Positions 23,561 through 36,100 of a DNA stretch of 64,000 nucleotides are shown here, one piece after another. The position numbers and the translations under genes are program-made. Within the stretch, counting starts at the first letter, position 1; every line of letters begins with the position of its first letter. The notes beneath the pieces were generated by a model. That model was given only the letters and a program-made list of their open reading frames with translations. It did no database searches and was not told the DNA's origin. This DNA is from Prunella strophiata (Eukaryota > Chordata > Aves > Passeriformes > Prunellidae): the NCBI GenBank assembly GCA_036583965.1, contig JAZBQD010000026.1, positions 1,116,001 through 1,180,000 of the forward strand. Reading direction: 5' to 3'.

Positions 23561-23962
23561 GTCCTAGAGAGTCCAAGTGAGAGCTGTCACAGCCAAGCTG
23601 TCACATCCTCCTGGGCCTCGCCAAAGGGGCAAAACCCATCCCAAAAGGCCTTGAAGACACGAAGTCGCTCCTGAGTGACAAATAAATAGCAGGATTGCCA
23701 GAAGAAAGCCCTTGGTAATCAAGCTCCAGTGCCACAGTGCCACCAGGAGCCTCGTCAGGAGCTCAGTCTGCAATGAGGGCTCGTTGAGGTGAGCTGGGTG
23801 GGTTCCAGGCTCTGGTAAAACCAGACAGGTCGGGGCCGGGCTGGCAGGGCTCTCCTGCCGCCTCAGTGATGGTGGCGCGGGGTCGTTCCTATGTACAGAT
23901 CCTTCTCTGGGAGAAGGGAAGAGTTTGAGCTGCTCTCGGAGAAGTGGGAAGGGAGGCAGCTC

Positions 23963-24141
23963 CTAATTCTGGTGCCTCTTCATGTGCAGGGCCAGGTGGT
24001 CGGAGCGGGAGAAGCAGCGGCCGCACGCCAGGCACTTGAAGGGCTTGGCCCCCGTGTGCTTGCGGTAGTGCCGGGTGAGCTCGTCCGAGCGGGCGAAGCG
24101 CCAGTCGCAGCCTTCCCACGTGCACTTGTAGGGCTTCTCAC
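23963..24141 (-). CDS. KLF5L: KLF5L last coding exon (fingers 2 and 3)
   Basis: Acceptor CCCTGGGCAG; it encodes [20 protein letters not shown] and on through finger 3 to HMKRHQN and TAG. Finger 2 matches KLF5 closely. Finger 3 has [18 protein letters not shown], with an extra Cys where KLF5 has Ser. Confidence 0.95.
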
Positions 24142-27100
24142 CTGCCCAGGGGACAGCCACAGGTCACCAGTGTGCCCAGCCCTCCAAACCCCCCCCCCCG
24201 GCCTCTGGAGATGCCCCCCTTCAGCAGCACTGCTGGGGCTCCCCAGCGTGCACAGCCCAGGGCTGCTGAGGGAGCACGGTTCAGCTGCACCACACAGGTC
24301 TTGTCCCTCCTCACCCCCTGCCCAGCCTCCCAAAAACACCCCTAAGCCTCTGGGAGACACCCAATTTCCTTGGCACTGCCAGGGCTCCCCAGGGCACACA
24401 GCCCAGCACCACCGAGGGTCTGAGCTGCACCAACCAGGTCCTGCCCCTCTTCACCCTCTCCCATTTTGTCTTCTGGTGCTCTTCAAGTTCCTGTTGGATT
24501 TTGGAGCATTTCTGGCTAAAAACAGCTTGTGAATTAGGTTGGGTTTTTTAAAATAAAAAGCCAAAAATTCCTAAGGAAGCTGTGAGTGGTGGGAGGCACC
24601 AGAAGGAAGATGGGGCTCTAAATCTAAATTTGAATCAAAAAATCTAAATTTTTTTGAAACCTGCCATTCAATGTTGGTGGCTGCCCCATCCCTGGAAGTG
24701 CTCAAGGACAGGTTGGATGGGCTTTGGAGAAACCTGGTCGAGTGGAAGATGTCCCTAAAGAATCAGACAGCCTTTAAAGACCCCTCCCAAAGCCAAACTA
24801 TTCCAGGATTCCATGACCTAATGCTCCACACCTCCGAGCTCCCCTGCCAGCAGCTCTGTACACAACCTATTGTGTTTCCCTCAGCACATTCAGGTGATGT
24901 CATCCCCGTGCCCTCTCCCCCTCCCTCCCAAACACACCCATTCCCAACCGAAATCCATTCAACCAGGCACCTTCCCAGCCAGCTGGGAACTGGGCTGGAA
25001 AAGCCGGCGGCCGCTTCCAGCCAGGCCACGGGGCTGAACCCTGGCTGCAGCCCTGTCCCCACGCAGGGCGTGGTGCTCTCAAATATTAGTGCTGCTCTTA
25101 ACAGCCTGAACAGGCAGGCAGAGTTCAGGGAATGTGCTGACATTCCCGACCTCAAATATTTACCCTTCCCGGGGCCAACTGCCGGGCACAGCGGCGCGGC
25201 GGGAGCGCACGTCCGCACGCAGCACGCGTGCACGGGCATGTGTGCCCTGCCCTGCCGTGCTTCCAGGGATTCCTTCCTCCCCAGGCTTCCAGGGAGACCT
25301 TCCCATGCTTCCAGGGAGCCCTTCCTCCCACAGGCTGCTCCATGGAACCAGGGAATCCTGGAACAGCTCAGCTTGGAAAGGACCGTAAAGCCCTTCGTGT
25401 TCCACCCTGCCCGGACCAGCTTCCACCAACTTCCAGGGATTCCTACATTGACTTCTAGGCATTCCTCCCTCTCCATGCTCCCAGGGAGCCCTTCCTCCCA
25501 CAGGCTGCTCCACAGAGCCAGGGAATCCTGGAATGCCTGGTCTTGGAAGGGACCTTAAAACCCATCTTCCCCAGACCAGATTCCACTAGACCGTGCTCCA
25601 CCTTCCACTAGATCCAAGTCCTATCCAACCTGGCCTTGAATAATTCCATGGCTGGGAATGCCACGTTTGGCCAGGGAAGTGAAATCAGCCACAGCAAGGT
25701 CTCCAGAGCTTTGCCTGCAGTGGATAAAACATAAAAACATGGATACATGGACCTGGAGGAGGCAGAGCAGCAGGAGCACATCCTGCTCCTCCAAAAACCC
25801 CTGGATGCTGCTCCGTGGGAAAGGGAGAGGGATTTTTATGGTTCAGGTAATCACAGCACTTGCAGAGGATTTACAAGGAGTTGGTGGGGTTTTATGGGAC
25901 TCAGGACATGCCAAGATACAGACAGGATTTTCCCAAAGGCAGGATTTTTCCAAAGGCAGGACTTGCCCCAAGGTAGGATCTTCCCAAAAGAAGGATTTGC
26001 CCCAAGGTAGGATTTTCCCAAAAGAAGCATTTTCCCAAAGTTAGAATTTGCCCCAAGGTAGGATTTTCCCAAAAGAAGCATTTTCCCAAAGGCAGGACTT
26101 GTCCCTTGCAGCCCAGACATTGTCCCCTCCAGGTCACCTGGCTGGGTCAAGCCCACCAAAGACCTTTGCTTTCAAACAATGCCAGGTCGATGCCCAGGAC
26201 AGAAACCCAAGGTTTCCCATTGTCCCGGGTTTCCCATTGTCCCGGGAGCTGGCTGCCTCTCCCAGGACAGCACGGCAGGGCGGGCTCAAACAAAGGATCC
26301 GCGGTGGCATTCCTGCCCCGGGGGTTTATGTTTAACCTCACAATGGCACCCAGGAAATGAATGGTGGCTCCAGCAGAGGAAAACACCGGCCATGGCAACG
26401 GGAAACCACAAGGAAAGAGCTCCCAGATCAGGGACTTCTCAGGCAGGGAATGGAAAAGGGACATTTTTAACCCTTGGGGTGGTGGAGCTGAGGCAGGATT
26501 TGGGGTGAGCCCTTGCTCTTGCAGCTCTGGTGAGGACGTCAGCACAGCTGAGGCCTCCAAAGCAAAACACAAGGCTTAAAAACATTGGATGCAGAGATCT
26601 TGGGCCAGGACTGTAGGATGGCTCTGGATTGGATTCCCTGCTTTTTGCTTGTCCCACATCACCACCAGTTGTCCTGACTCCTCAGCTCACACCCTCCCTC
26701 ACCTCTCACTCCTCTCTAACAGCAGGGGAAGGGAAGGAGGCAAAGCCACTTGGATTTCCTGCACAATTACTGGGAAACCTAGAAAAACCACTGAGTTTTC
26801 CTGGATTTCAAACCCACCCAAGTTTTCCTGGGTACATCTTTATATGTGATAGGTAAGGAGGCACCCAACTCGTGGATCCTGTCCTGGGCACAGAGCTCCC
26901 AACAGAATGGACAAGAGATGTTGAATTTAATTTCATTTTAAAGCCCTGATTCCAGACTGTGATAAACCCCTATCAGCACCCAGCTCTGGGACAACATCCT
27001 TCCTGTTCCTTTTTTTCCTCCCCTTCCGTGCTGTTTCCCAGCCCCCTCGTCCCCAGCCCCTGCCAAAGAAACATCGTGGCTCACGCACAAAGCCAGATTC

Positions 27101-30100
27101 TTTGTTTGAAGGGCTGATAAGGGGAGCAAGGAACAGAGCCAAGAGCAAGAAGCAATTCCCAGCCACAGAACAGGGTTTGGTCGTTGTTCATAAAAAAAGA
27201 GAACTGAACTCTGGGCCTGGCTTAATTGCTCTCAGTAAAGATCAGCCCTCCTATAAAAGAGATTTATGAGGGCACTGATGGTTCCTGGACTACCTGGGGA
27301 TCTGATAATGTTTCAGGTATAATAAATGCCTTAATGAGGGCGCCGGGGCTTGAATGCAGAGTGTCACGGAGCTGGATCAGCCCGGGGGAGCTGTGCTGGG
27401 AGCTGTGCTGGAGCTGCTCTGAGCTGGGGTCCCTGTGGCACCCTCAGCAATGGGGGCATAGCGCAGCCCCTCGTGGACTGGGAGCCCTTCCCCGTGTGGG
27501 TTCAGAGGGAGTGGAACTCAGGGAGACACGAGGGGTTCCTCCCTCTCCCTGGGAGCCCTGGCGTGGGGGTTTGACACAGGAGAGATGCCCTGGTCTCCTC
27601 AGAGATCCTAAACATGCAGCACAGGCCTTAGGCAGCCTTCCTGCAGGATCAGCAGGATCAGCCTGGGACATCTCAAGGGAAGAGCTCAGAGTGAGAAAAA
27701 AATCAAAGAATCAAAGAACAGATCAGGTTGGGAGGGACCTTAAAGCCCATCTTGCACCATGGTAACTTCCACTGCTCCAAGCCCTGTCCAGCCTGGCCTT
27801 GGGCACTGCCAGGGATCCAGGGGCAGCCACAGCTGCTCTGGGCACCCTGTGCCAGGGCCTCACCACCCTCCCATCCAGGAATTCCTTCTCAGTATCCCAT
27901 CCATCCCTGCCCTTTTTTGGGGGGCTTTGGTACCTGAGGCTGGCAGCATTTCCTGGAGCTGCTCTTACCTGTGTGAGTCCTCTGATGAGCCTTCAGGTGG
28001 GAGCTCTTGGTGTAAACCTTTGAGCAACCTGCAAGGACAGAAAAAAGCACAATTTTCTGTGAGAAAAGGTCCTTGCTCAAACAAATTCTGATATTTGAGG
28101 GGAGGGACAGAGCTGGGCCATGCAAATAAGCCTGGCTTGGGCTCAGCATTAACTAAGGAGCGTTTGCTCTTAGGCAGACAGACTTTAAAACCTCCTCCTG
28201 CCACCCATGGGAATTGTGCAGGGAATTAGGGGGGGACAATCAAGCACAGAGGTTCAAACCCCCCTTCCACCACCAGGATGAAAAGACTTGGTTCCCCCAC
28301 GTTTCTGGCTCTGTGCTGCCCTGTCTCTCTGGGCTCCACTCACAGCTGACAGGACTTTGCAAGGCTGGGTTTTGTAACAGTCCTGGCCCAGCAGACGTGG
28401 TACCAATGTTCCAGGAAGCAGGAAGCAGCCAGGGACAGTCACAACTTGGCTTCCAGGTCCCAGAGCAGAGCCAGGGGGAAGTGTTTTCACAAGACCAGCA
28501 TGAACAGGTTTCATCAAAGACAGGGTTTAACAGAAACACCGTGACTGGGGAGAAGTTCCAACAGCAGGTGTCTCAAAAGGAGTCAGTTTAACTCCTCTGA
28601 AGTTTAAGTTGGATAAAGCTTAAGGAAGCCTCTGCTGCCCTTTCTGGCCCTGCTGCTTTGTGTTTTGATGAGGACATTCAAATATGAATTTGCATTTTTA
28701 TGACTTGCACAAGCAGCACAGGGATATTTTTCATCCCAGAGTTTCCACCCAGCCCAGAGGAGCCTCTTGCTCAGGATCAGCCCTTGGTCCTGTCCTGCTC
28801 AGGTGGGGCTGGAGCTGCTTTTCCCCTTCTTGGCAGGAGGGACAAGGGTGGTGGCCCCATTCAGTTTTGCTTCTGGGGCTCTGAAGCTTTGGCAGCCTCT
28901 CACATTTGGGAGAGAGATCATGGAATCAAAGAATGGTTTGGGTTGGAAGGGAGCTCAAAGCTCTTTCCATTCCGCCCTCTGCCAGGGGGTGGAATGTCTT
29001 CCACTGTCCCAGGCTGCTCCCAGCCCCAGTGTCCAGCCTGGCCTTGGGCACTGCCAGGGATCCAGGGGCAGCCACAGCTGCTCTGGGCACCCTGTGCCAG
29101 GGCCTGCCCACCCTCACAGGGAACAATTCCCAATTCCCAACATTCCATCCATCCCTGCCCTCTGGCAGTGGGAGCCATTCCCTGTGTCCTGTCCCTCCAG
29201 GCCTTGTCCCCAGTCCCTCTGCAGCTCTCCTGGAGCCCCTTCAGGCCCTGGAAGGTTCTGGATGGAGGCTTTACCAACAGGTCTCCCACGTTCATCTGGT
29301 TCCACATGTGAAGTCTCCAAGCCCCCCTCACTTCCTCACAGAGACCAGGTTGGTGAGTATCCCTTACCATTATTCCTGACTGGAGTCACCTCCAGCTGAA
29401 CCTCTGAGGGAGGGATCACACAGATCCCTGCTCCACCTCTGCATGTACAAACCCAGGATTTATTCAGCATAGAATAGACTGGGGTGGGTTGTTTTTTTTT
29501 TTTTTGGTTTGGTTTGGTTTTTTGTTGGTTTTTTTTTTTTGTTGTTGTTGTTTTTGTTTTTTTGGTGTTTTTTTTTTTTTTTTGTTTTTTTTTTTTTTTT
29601 TTGCACCACAGACCAAAATTCTGCTAAAAGCAGCTTTGCCTTGGTGCAAATCCTGCAGGATGAGCCTCTGAGCAGTCAGACACAAGGAATGTGTCTCAGG
29701 TCTAATTCCACCTTTCATGTCCTCACCATGACCAGCAGAAGGTAAAAAATTCAGCACAAGCCATCAACCACTGGCAGCTTGTGGCTCAGAAAGTCCCTGA
29801 TCAACAGGATGGCAGAGAGTGGAAAGGTGTAAGCACAAAAAGATCTCTCTCAACCTGCCCTGCTCTTATGCAGCTCCTGGCATCATGGCTGGAGACAGGA
29901 TCTGGAGCAGGCAGAGCCTCTGGGCTGGCCTCCAGCCACTCCCATGCCAGGGAAAGGGTCAGTAAATCTCACTGAGGCAGTTAGGAAGTGACTCTCCTCA
30001 TTCACACACCCCCACGGGGAAAGCTGTTTGCTAACCCACAGCTGGCCAGCCCTGGGGATCAGCCCAGGAAGTGGGAGGTGTGTCCTGACCCTGGGAGTGG

Positions 30101-33100
30101 CTCTCACTGGGTTCTCTCAATGGGATTTGCTTCCCTGGTGTGTGCCATGGAATCCCAGACTGGTTTGGGTTGGAAGGAAAGCTCATCCAAGTTCCACCCC
30201 CTGCCAAGGGCAGGGACACCTTCCACTGTCCCAGGGTGCTCCAAGCCCTGTCCAACCTGGCCTTGGGCACTGCCAGGGATCCAGGGGCAGCCACAGCTGC
30301 TCTGGGCTGATCCCCACCTTCAGGGCTTGGAGCAAACTGGGACAGGAGGGTGTCCCTGTCCATGGCAGGAGGTGGAATGACATGGCCTTTAAACATCCCT
30401 TCCAACCCAAACTACTCCATGATTGCCCTTGCACAGCTGCTGCTGCAGCACATGGAGCCATGGAAGGATGGCACAGGGATGTTCAGTTCATTGCTTCTTT
30501 GGAAGATCAGAACTCTCAGAGAGAGTCCAGCAGGGCTCCTGGTGGGAATTCCTTGCTGGTTTTCCATCCACTGTGAGAGAGAGGGAAAGGAAGGGTCAGT
30601 GGGAATGGCAGAGTGGCTTCAGTGGCTGCCTGGGTTTGGGAAAGACCAGAGTGAAGCAACGGCTCAGGAGCAGATTCCCAGGAGCAGATTCTTAGATCAG
30701 ATTCCCAGGAGCATCCCTGCCTTAGGAGCTCTCTACCTTGCAGAGTTGCTTTTGCCAGAGTGTAAAGGAGAGGGAAGGGGACAAAGCAGGAACCCCACCA
30801 TGCTGGTGGGATCAACCTCTTCTATTCCCTCCCACTTCCAGGGGCTCCATCCACAGCTTCACCCCAAAAGGATCTCAGGTTGTCCTCCCTGGAGGCTCCT
30901 CCCCAGCCTCAGGGTGCCGAGAGACCCCTGACATCCCCCGTGAGCACACCTGCATAGTCACAGTGGTGGATCCTCCTCTTCTCCAGCTCGGGGTTGTTGC
31001 GCCGGTTGTACCTGGGGGGCTGCATCACAACGTGCCCCTGGGAGAGGCCCCCGACGCCGTTGGGCACTGGGGGCATCTGGGACGACTGGACCAGCTTCAG
31101 TCCAAAAGTGGCTTCGTAGGACGGCGGGGGAGAGATGGTGTTGATGAGCTCGGGCTGGTTCTCGGGGCTGCCAGGCTGCGAGTTGGGGGGCGAGGGGGGC
31201 AGAGTCACCCCCGGGGTGGGGTAGAACTGCCCCGAGATGCTCCCGAAGCTCCCCTGTCCCTGGGCCACGTGTGGGTACTGCTTGAGGGGCCCTGCTGGCT
31301 GCACGGGCCTGTGTGCCACGCTGGCCATGGAGCCCGTGGACATGGTGACCCCGCTGAGGCAGCTGATGGCCGTGGTGCTGCTGGAGGAGGACGCCAGGGT
31401 GGGAATGTCGCTGCTGGCAGCGCCCAGGGGCAGCTGGAAGAGCTGGGGCTGCTGCGGGTGGGCGGGCAGCGGGATCTCTGCGGGCATCTCCTGCTTGATG
31501 AAGATGTTGTTGACCGCCACCGACTGGGGCATGCTGAACACGCTGGTGAAGTCGGGCAGGGTCTGTGTGGGGCCCGAGGAGGACGAGCAGGGCTGGGAGA
31601 AGCCGGCGCCGGGCTCGGATTTGATCTGCGGGAAGGGGGCCACGGGTTTGGGGGGCCGGTAGAGCCCCGTGCGCAGGTGGGTGGTGTCGGGCAGGATGAC
31701 GTTGATGTTCACGCTGTAGGGCGCCGAGCTGGGCTTCTCCGTGGAGAAGAACTCGTCCACCACCGAGGCGCTCTCCCGGCGGTACTTCTTGTCCGGGAGC
31801 ATCGGCACGGGCGGCACCTCGCCGGACAGGTACTTGTCCATCTCCGAGCGTGCCTGCAGGCAAAAACACGGACACGGAGCTGGGAAAGGGGACCCTGACT
31901 GGCCAGCGGGGGCAGGCCAACGTCCAACGGGGATTTGAGCAAGCAGGAAATGGAGGGAGCAGTGGTGACGGCCCAGGAACCCGAGCTGAGGTGATTTAGC
32001 TCCGAGTCTGACTCAGCCAGGCTCGCCACGGCTGAATCAGCGTCCTCTGCCCCACTTCCCCCCTCCCTATCTCCCTGATAACACCGGGCAGCCAGGAGAG
32101 GATGCAGGTAGGACAGAAATCAAACCTGATAAAGGGAAGCAAGCTTTGGGTACAAAGCTTTGGCCACGCAGGCAGCAGCAGTGAGCACTAGGAATGGGAT
32201 GAATCCAGCCAGGATCACACCTCAGGCACGGTGGATCTGCAGCCCACCTCGGACATGCTGGCTCTGGTCTCCTTCAAACTCAGCAGCCTGAGCAGTATTT
32301 TATTCTGGGACAGTCTCTTAACTGAACTGAGGAATTCTAGGACAATATCTTTAATTAATTGGGAATAATTCGGGCCTAGAAATCTAAGTATGTTGCCACT
32401 AATTCAGTGTGTTCTGAGCCTCAAATGGGAACAGTTCCTGCCTTCCTGCTTCACCTGGGCAGTGACTCAGCCCTGGCCTAACCTTTGGGTTAATTCTGAT
32501 TTTACAGAGCTGTTTTTACAAGCCTGGCTTCTCCAAGCTACCAGAACCTCTGGCTCCTTTCCCTCCTGGTTCCTGCCTGCTGGGGCATCCCACTGCATCC
32601 AGGCCCAACAATCCAGCACCCTGATGGAGCAATCCTCGAGGAAATTCATCTTCTGGCACTGGGTGACTCAGGTTCTGCTCGCTGTGGTTGCAGATCCCAG
32701 CACTAAAGCTCTTGTGCAGAGCTCCAGCCCTTCATTGCGTGGTTCCCCAAGTGTCAAAGCCCTCATTCCCATGGAGAGCAGCTGGAAAAGGACCAGGTTT
32801 CCCTGGCAGAGCCCAGAGCGCACTCCAGGAGCGGGAGCTGAGCTCAGCCCACGCCCTGAGCCGAGGTTTCCAGCCCTGAACTGTGTCACCACAGTGCCAT
32901 GGGCCAAAGTCAGCCCTGCTGCCACCTCAGGGCTCTTAACAAAGCTGGGTGGGAGCCAAGAGATTTCCTCACCCTTTCCAGGGAAAGGATCATGGAGCTT
33001 CCAGCTCATTCAGAGAGCCTTTGCACCTCTGGGAGCCGTGCTGGCAACACATGGCTGAGCTGGCTGTCACCCAGGCATGGGGACAGCCACAAATCCACCC

Positions 33101-36100
33101 TGGGCCACTCGGGAAGGAGCTCAGGGAGGCTGGGCTGGGAAGGGCCATGGGGCTCCTGTGTGTACACAGCTTGCTGGGAATGCTACAGAATCAGGGAATT
33201 GTCACGTTTGGAAAAGACCTCTGAGGGCATCCACCATGACATGTCTGTCCTCGTCAAATGTGGAGGTGCTGCAAGTTCCTGTCCTGGTCAAAGGAAGCTC
33301 AAAAGCCCCTCTGGAGAAGGAACCCTGGCTCAGGCAGAGCCCAAAGCTACTTGCAGAGTCGTGGGATATCCAGAGTTGGAAGGGATCCACAAGGATCATC
33401 CAGTCCAGGCCCTGGTCCCGTACAGGTCACCCCAACAACCTGATCCTGATTGACCAAACACTGCTGGAGCTCCATGCCCATTCCCTGGGGAGCCTGGTCA
33501 GTGCCCAGCATCCCTCTGGATAAGGAACCTTTCCCTGATCTGGCACAGCTGTACCCATTCCCTGGGCCCTGTCCCTGGTGCCTGCCCTCCCTCTTTACCC
33601 CGAGGCATCAGCAGGGAAGGGAAGGGACTCTGCAGCTCCATTCCATGCCCATGCAGAGCTCCAGCCCCTCCCTGCTCCCCGCTGGGCGGGTCCCTCCTGC
33701 TGCAGAACCACGGCACAGCCTTGGAGCCCAGCCCTGGGCACTCCTGGCACCCGGGCTGGCACGGGCCACGTTCCCTTGGGAATCAGCTCGCCCCGGGCAG
33801 CTCGGGATGCCACACATTCCTGAGCCATGAACGGCCCCACTTGGCAGGAGCAGGGGCTGGGCAAGTGCTGGGTGCCTTTTCCTTCACACTTCCCTTATCT
33901 CTGGCATTTCACTTTCTCACCTCCAGTTCCCAAGGGAAGGTCCTTCTGCCAGGGGACCAGGCAGGATAGAAATGGGGAACAGTGTGGAACTCAGAGGGCC
34001 TTCCCAAACTAAAGGATTCCATGGAAGACCCAAATTTCCATGGAGGGTGATGCCTCAGGTTTAAGATTTTATGTTTTTCAGATTCTGTGCTGCTTTAGTG
34101 TGTGGGTCTGGGCTTCATATCAGGGCATGGTGAGCTCTGTGCACAGAGCAGGGAGACAAAACAATTCCTTCTCCAGCTGGGGACCAAGGACAAATGATCC
34201 AAATCTCAGGCCCAAAACCATAAACAACAGTAGACCAAAGAGAGTAAAACAAGCAGGATGGGACTCCATGGGCTAAAGCTGGAATTGGACAATTAACTCC
34301 AATCTGCAAATGGAGCAGAACTGATCAAAGTGAGAGACCCTGTGACTGATGGGGCATTTTGTGCCCATTTTGGTTCATCTTGGGTGCAGCCCTGGCTGGG
34401 CTCTTGTGCTGCCCAAGGTGGATCCATGGAGGCCTTTTAATAAATCCCTGCTTTATTCTTTAGCTCTGTCCAGCCTCTGTTCTAGGTCAGCCTTCACAAG
34501 GCATCAAGGGCCTGAATTTCCAATGGAGGGCCCTTGTTTGGTGTCACCCAACCTCCCTTCCTCCAGAACCACCCCTCCCTGTAGAGCACAGTGTTTTCCT
34601 GGTCTTTCCATTTAAAAAAACACAGTAATTCCCCTTCAGGCTCCTGGAGAAAGGGGTGGTCAGGGACAGCAGTGGCTGTCACCAGGCAGGAGGACACCAT
34701 CCCTGCCCCACTGCTCTGTGTGACAACAGCAATCCCACCCCATGGAATGCCCCACCGTGCCACAGCTCTGCAGGAATCCCAAGCACCAGGGATTCCTCCC
34801 TCCCACAGGGACAAACGGGAACTTTTTGTTTGTGGCTCAGAATCACCTGGAAAACTCTGCCCGGCCGGGTGCTGGCACCTCCCACCCCAAAGCACTGCCC
34901 AGCCAGTGCCCCAGCCCAATCCAGAGGCTGAGGGAGCTGGGAAGGGGCTCAGCCTGGGGAAAAGGAGCCTCAGGGGGGCCCTTGTGGCTCTGCACAGCTC
35001 CTGACAGGAGGGGACAGCCAGGGGAGTTGGATTCTGCTCCAGGGAACAGGGACAGGAGGAGAGGGAACAGCCCCAGGCTGGGCCAGGGGAGGTCAGGGTG
35101 GATAGTGAGGAAATCTTCCCCAAAAAGGATTGTCCAGCCCTGGCTGGAGGGATTTAACAGACCTGTGGATGTGACACTTGGGGACATGGGTCAGTGGTGG
35201 CCTTGGCAGTGCTGGGGAATGGTTGGACCTGATGGGCTTAGAGGGCTTCACCAAATTAAACAATTCCTTCATCCCACAAAGTCCTCAGCTCAGATCAGCA
35301 CAACTGAGGTGACAAGTGCCACTCAAGCACTCAGTGCTCCTGGCTGTCACTCCTGTCCCAGCCCCTGGGGACATGGAGGTGACAGTGACACACTGACACA
35401 GGGAACGGGAGGGACGTGTCCCAGCTGGAAGCAGGGATGGAAGGAGGGAGTGGGAATGGGGAATGTCCCAGCCCAGTCTCTTGGGGACTCCTGTGTTCCC
35501 TCTTCCCACCAGGAGCAGGAGGATGCAGGGGAAGGAACGAGGGAAGCTGCTCACCTCCAGGATGAGCGGTGGCATCCGCTGGTCCATCCTCATGGGGTGC
35601 AGCTGTGGGAGGCAGGGCTGGGTTAGTGGAGTGTCCTCCTTAGCTTGGCCACCCCAAAGACCCCCCCCAAATTCCCCTGGCCAAGGAGGGCAGCACTCCC
35701 CAGAGCCTCCCACAGCCTCCCAGAGCCCCCCAGGCTCTCCAAGTGTCCCCCCTGCCAATGGATGTCTCCTCCCACCCCACACCCCATGCCATGGAAGCAG
35801 CTGGTGGTTGCCCACCATGGGTTGATGGTTGCCCACCATGGTTGGAGCCTGTCCAAGGAGGAACAGGGAAGCCTCTTTGGAAAGAAGAGACAAATGGGAA
35901 GTACCAAGCTCTTCCAAGGAGACTGAGGCACGGTGCCTTAAATCCCTTTATCATCCCCACATGGATGACAGCGAGCTCACAAATGCCCTGAACCTCTCCC
36001 TTCTCCTGCCTCTGCCTCTCCCAGATTCCCACAGAGGGCTGAGGGCTCTTCCCAGATCCCTCAGATCCAGATCCTTTCTCCAAGGTCAGTGTCCCAAACA

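Larger units (their letters stand above)
24142..27968 (-). other. KLF5L: KLF5L intron 4
   Basis: It holds CR1 fragments at 24,680, 25,345 and 25,520, an 18-bp repeat array at 25,924, a CR1 copy at 27,703 and a low-repeat block around 27,205-27,345. No nested gene is seen. Confidence 0.8.
28029..30949 (-). other. KLF5L: KLF5L intron 3
   Basis: It contains one long CR1 copy, a poly(T) tract and a head-to-head CR1 pair (listed separately). No other exon is recognised. Confidence 0.8.
31854..35554 (-). other. KLF5L: KLF5L intron 2
   Basis: It contains CR1 fragments at 33,183-33,560 and 35,100-35,270. A block at about 31,985-32,110 (CTGACTCAGCC, CACGGCTGAATCAGCG) is low-repeat with AP-1/MAF-like cores. 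No other exon is recognised. Confidence 0.75.

Noticed and set aside
22772..23674. 300-codon plus frame rich in His, Pro and Trp
   Set aside because: It is a translation of the CCATGG minisatellite.
30738..31898. 386-codon plus-strand frame opposite KLF5L
   Set aside because: It is the antisense shadow of the GC-rich KLF5L main exon, whose minus-strand reading matches a known family.
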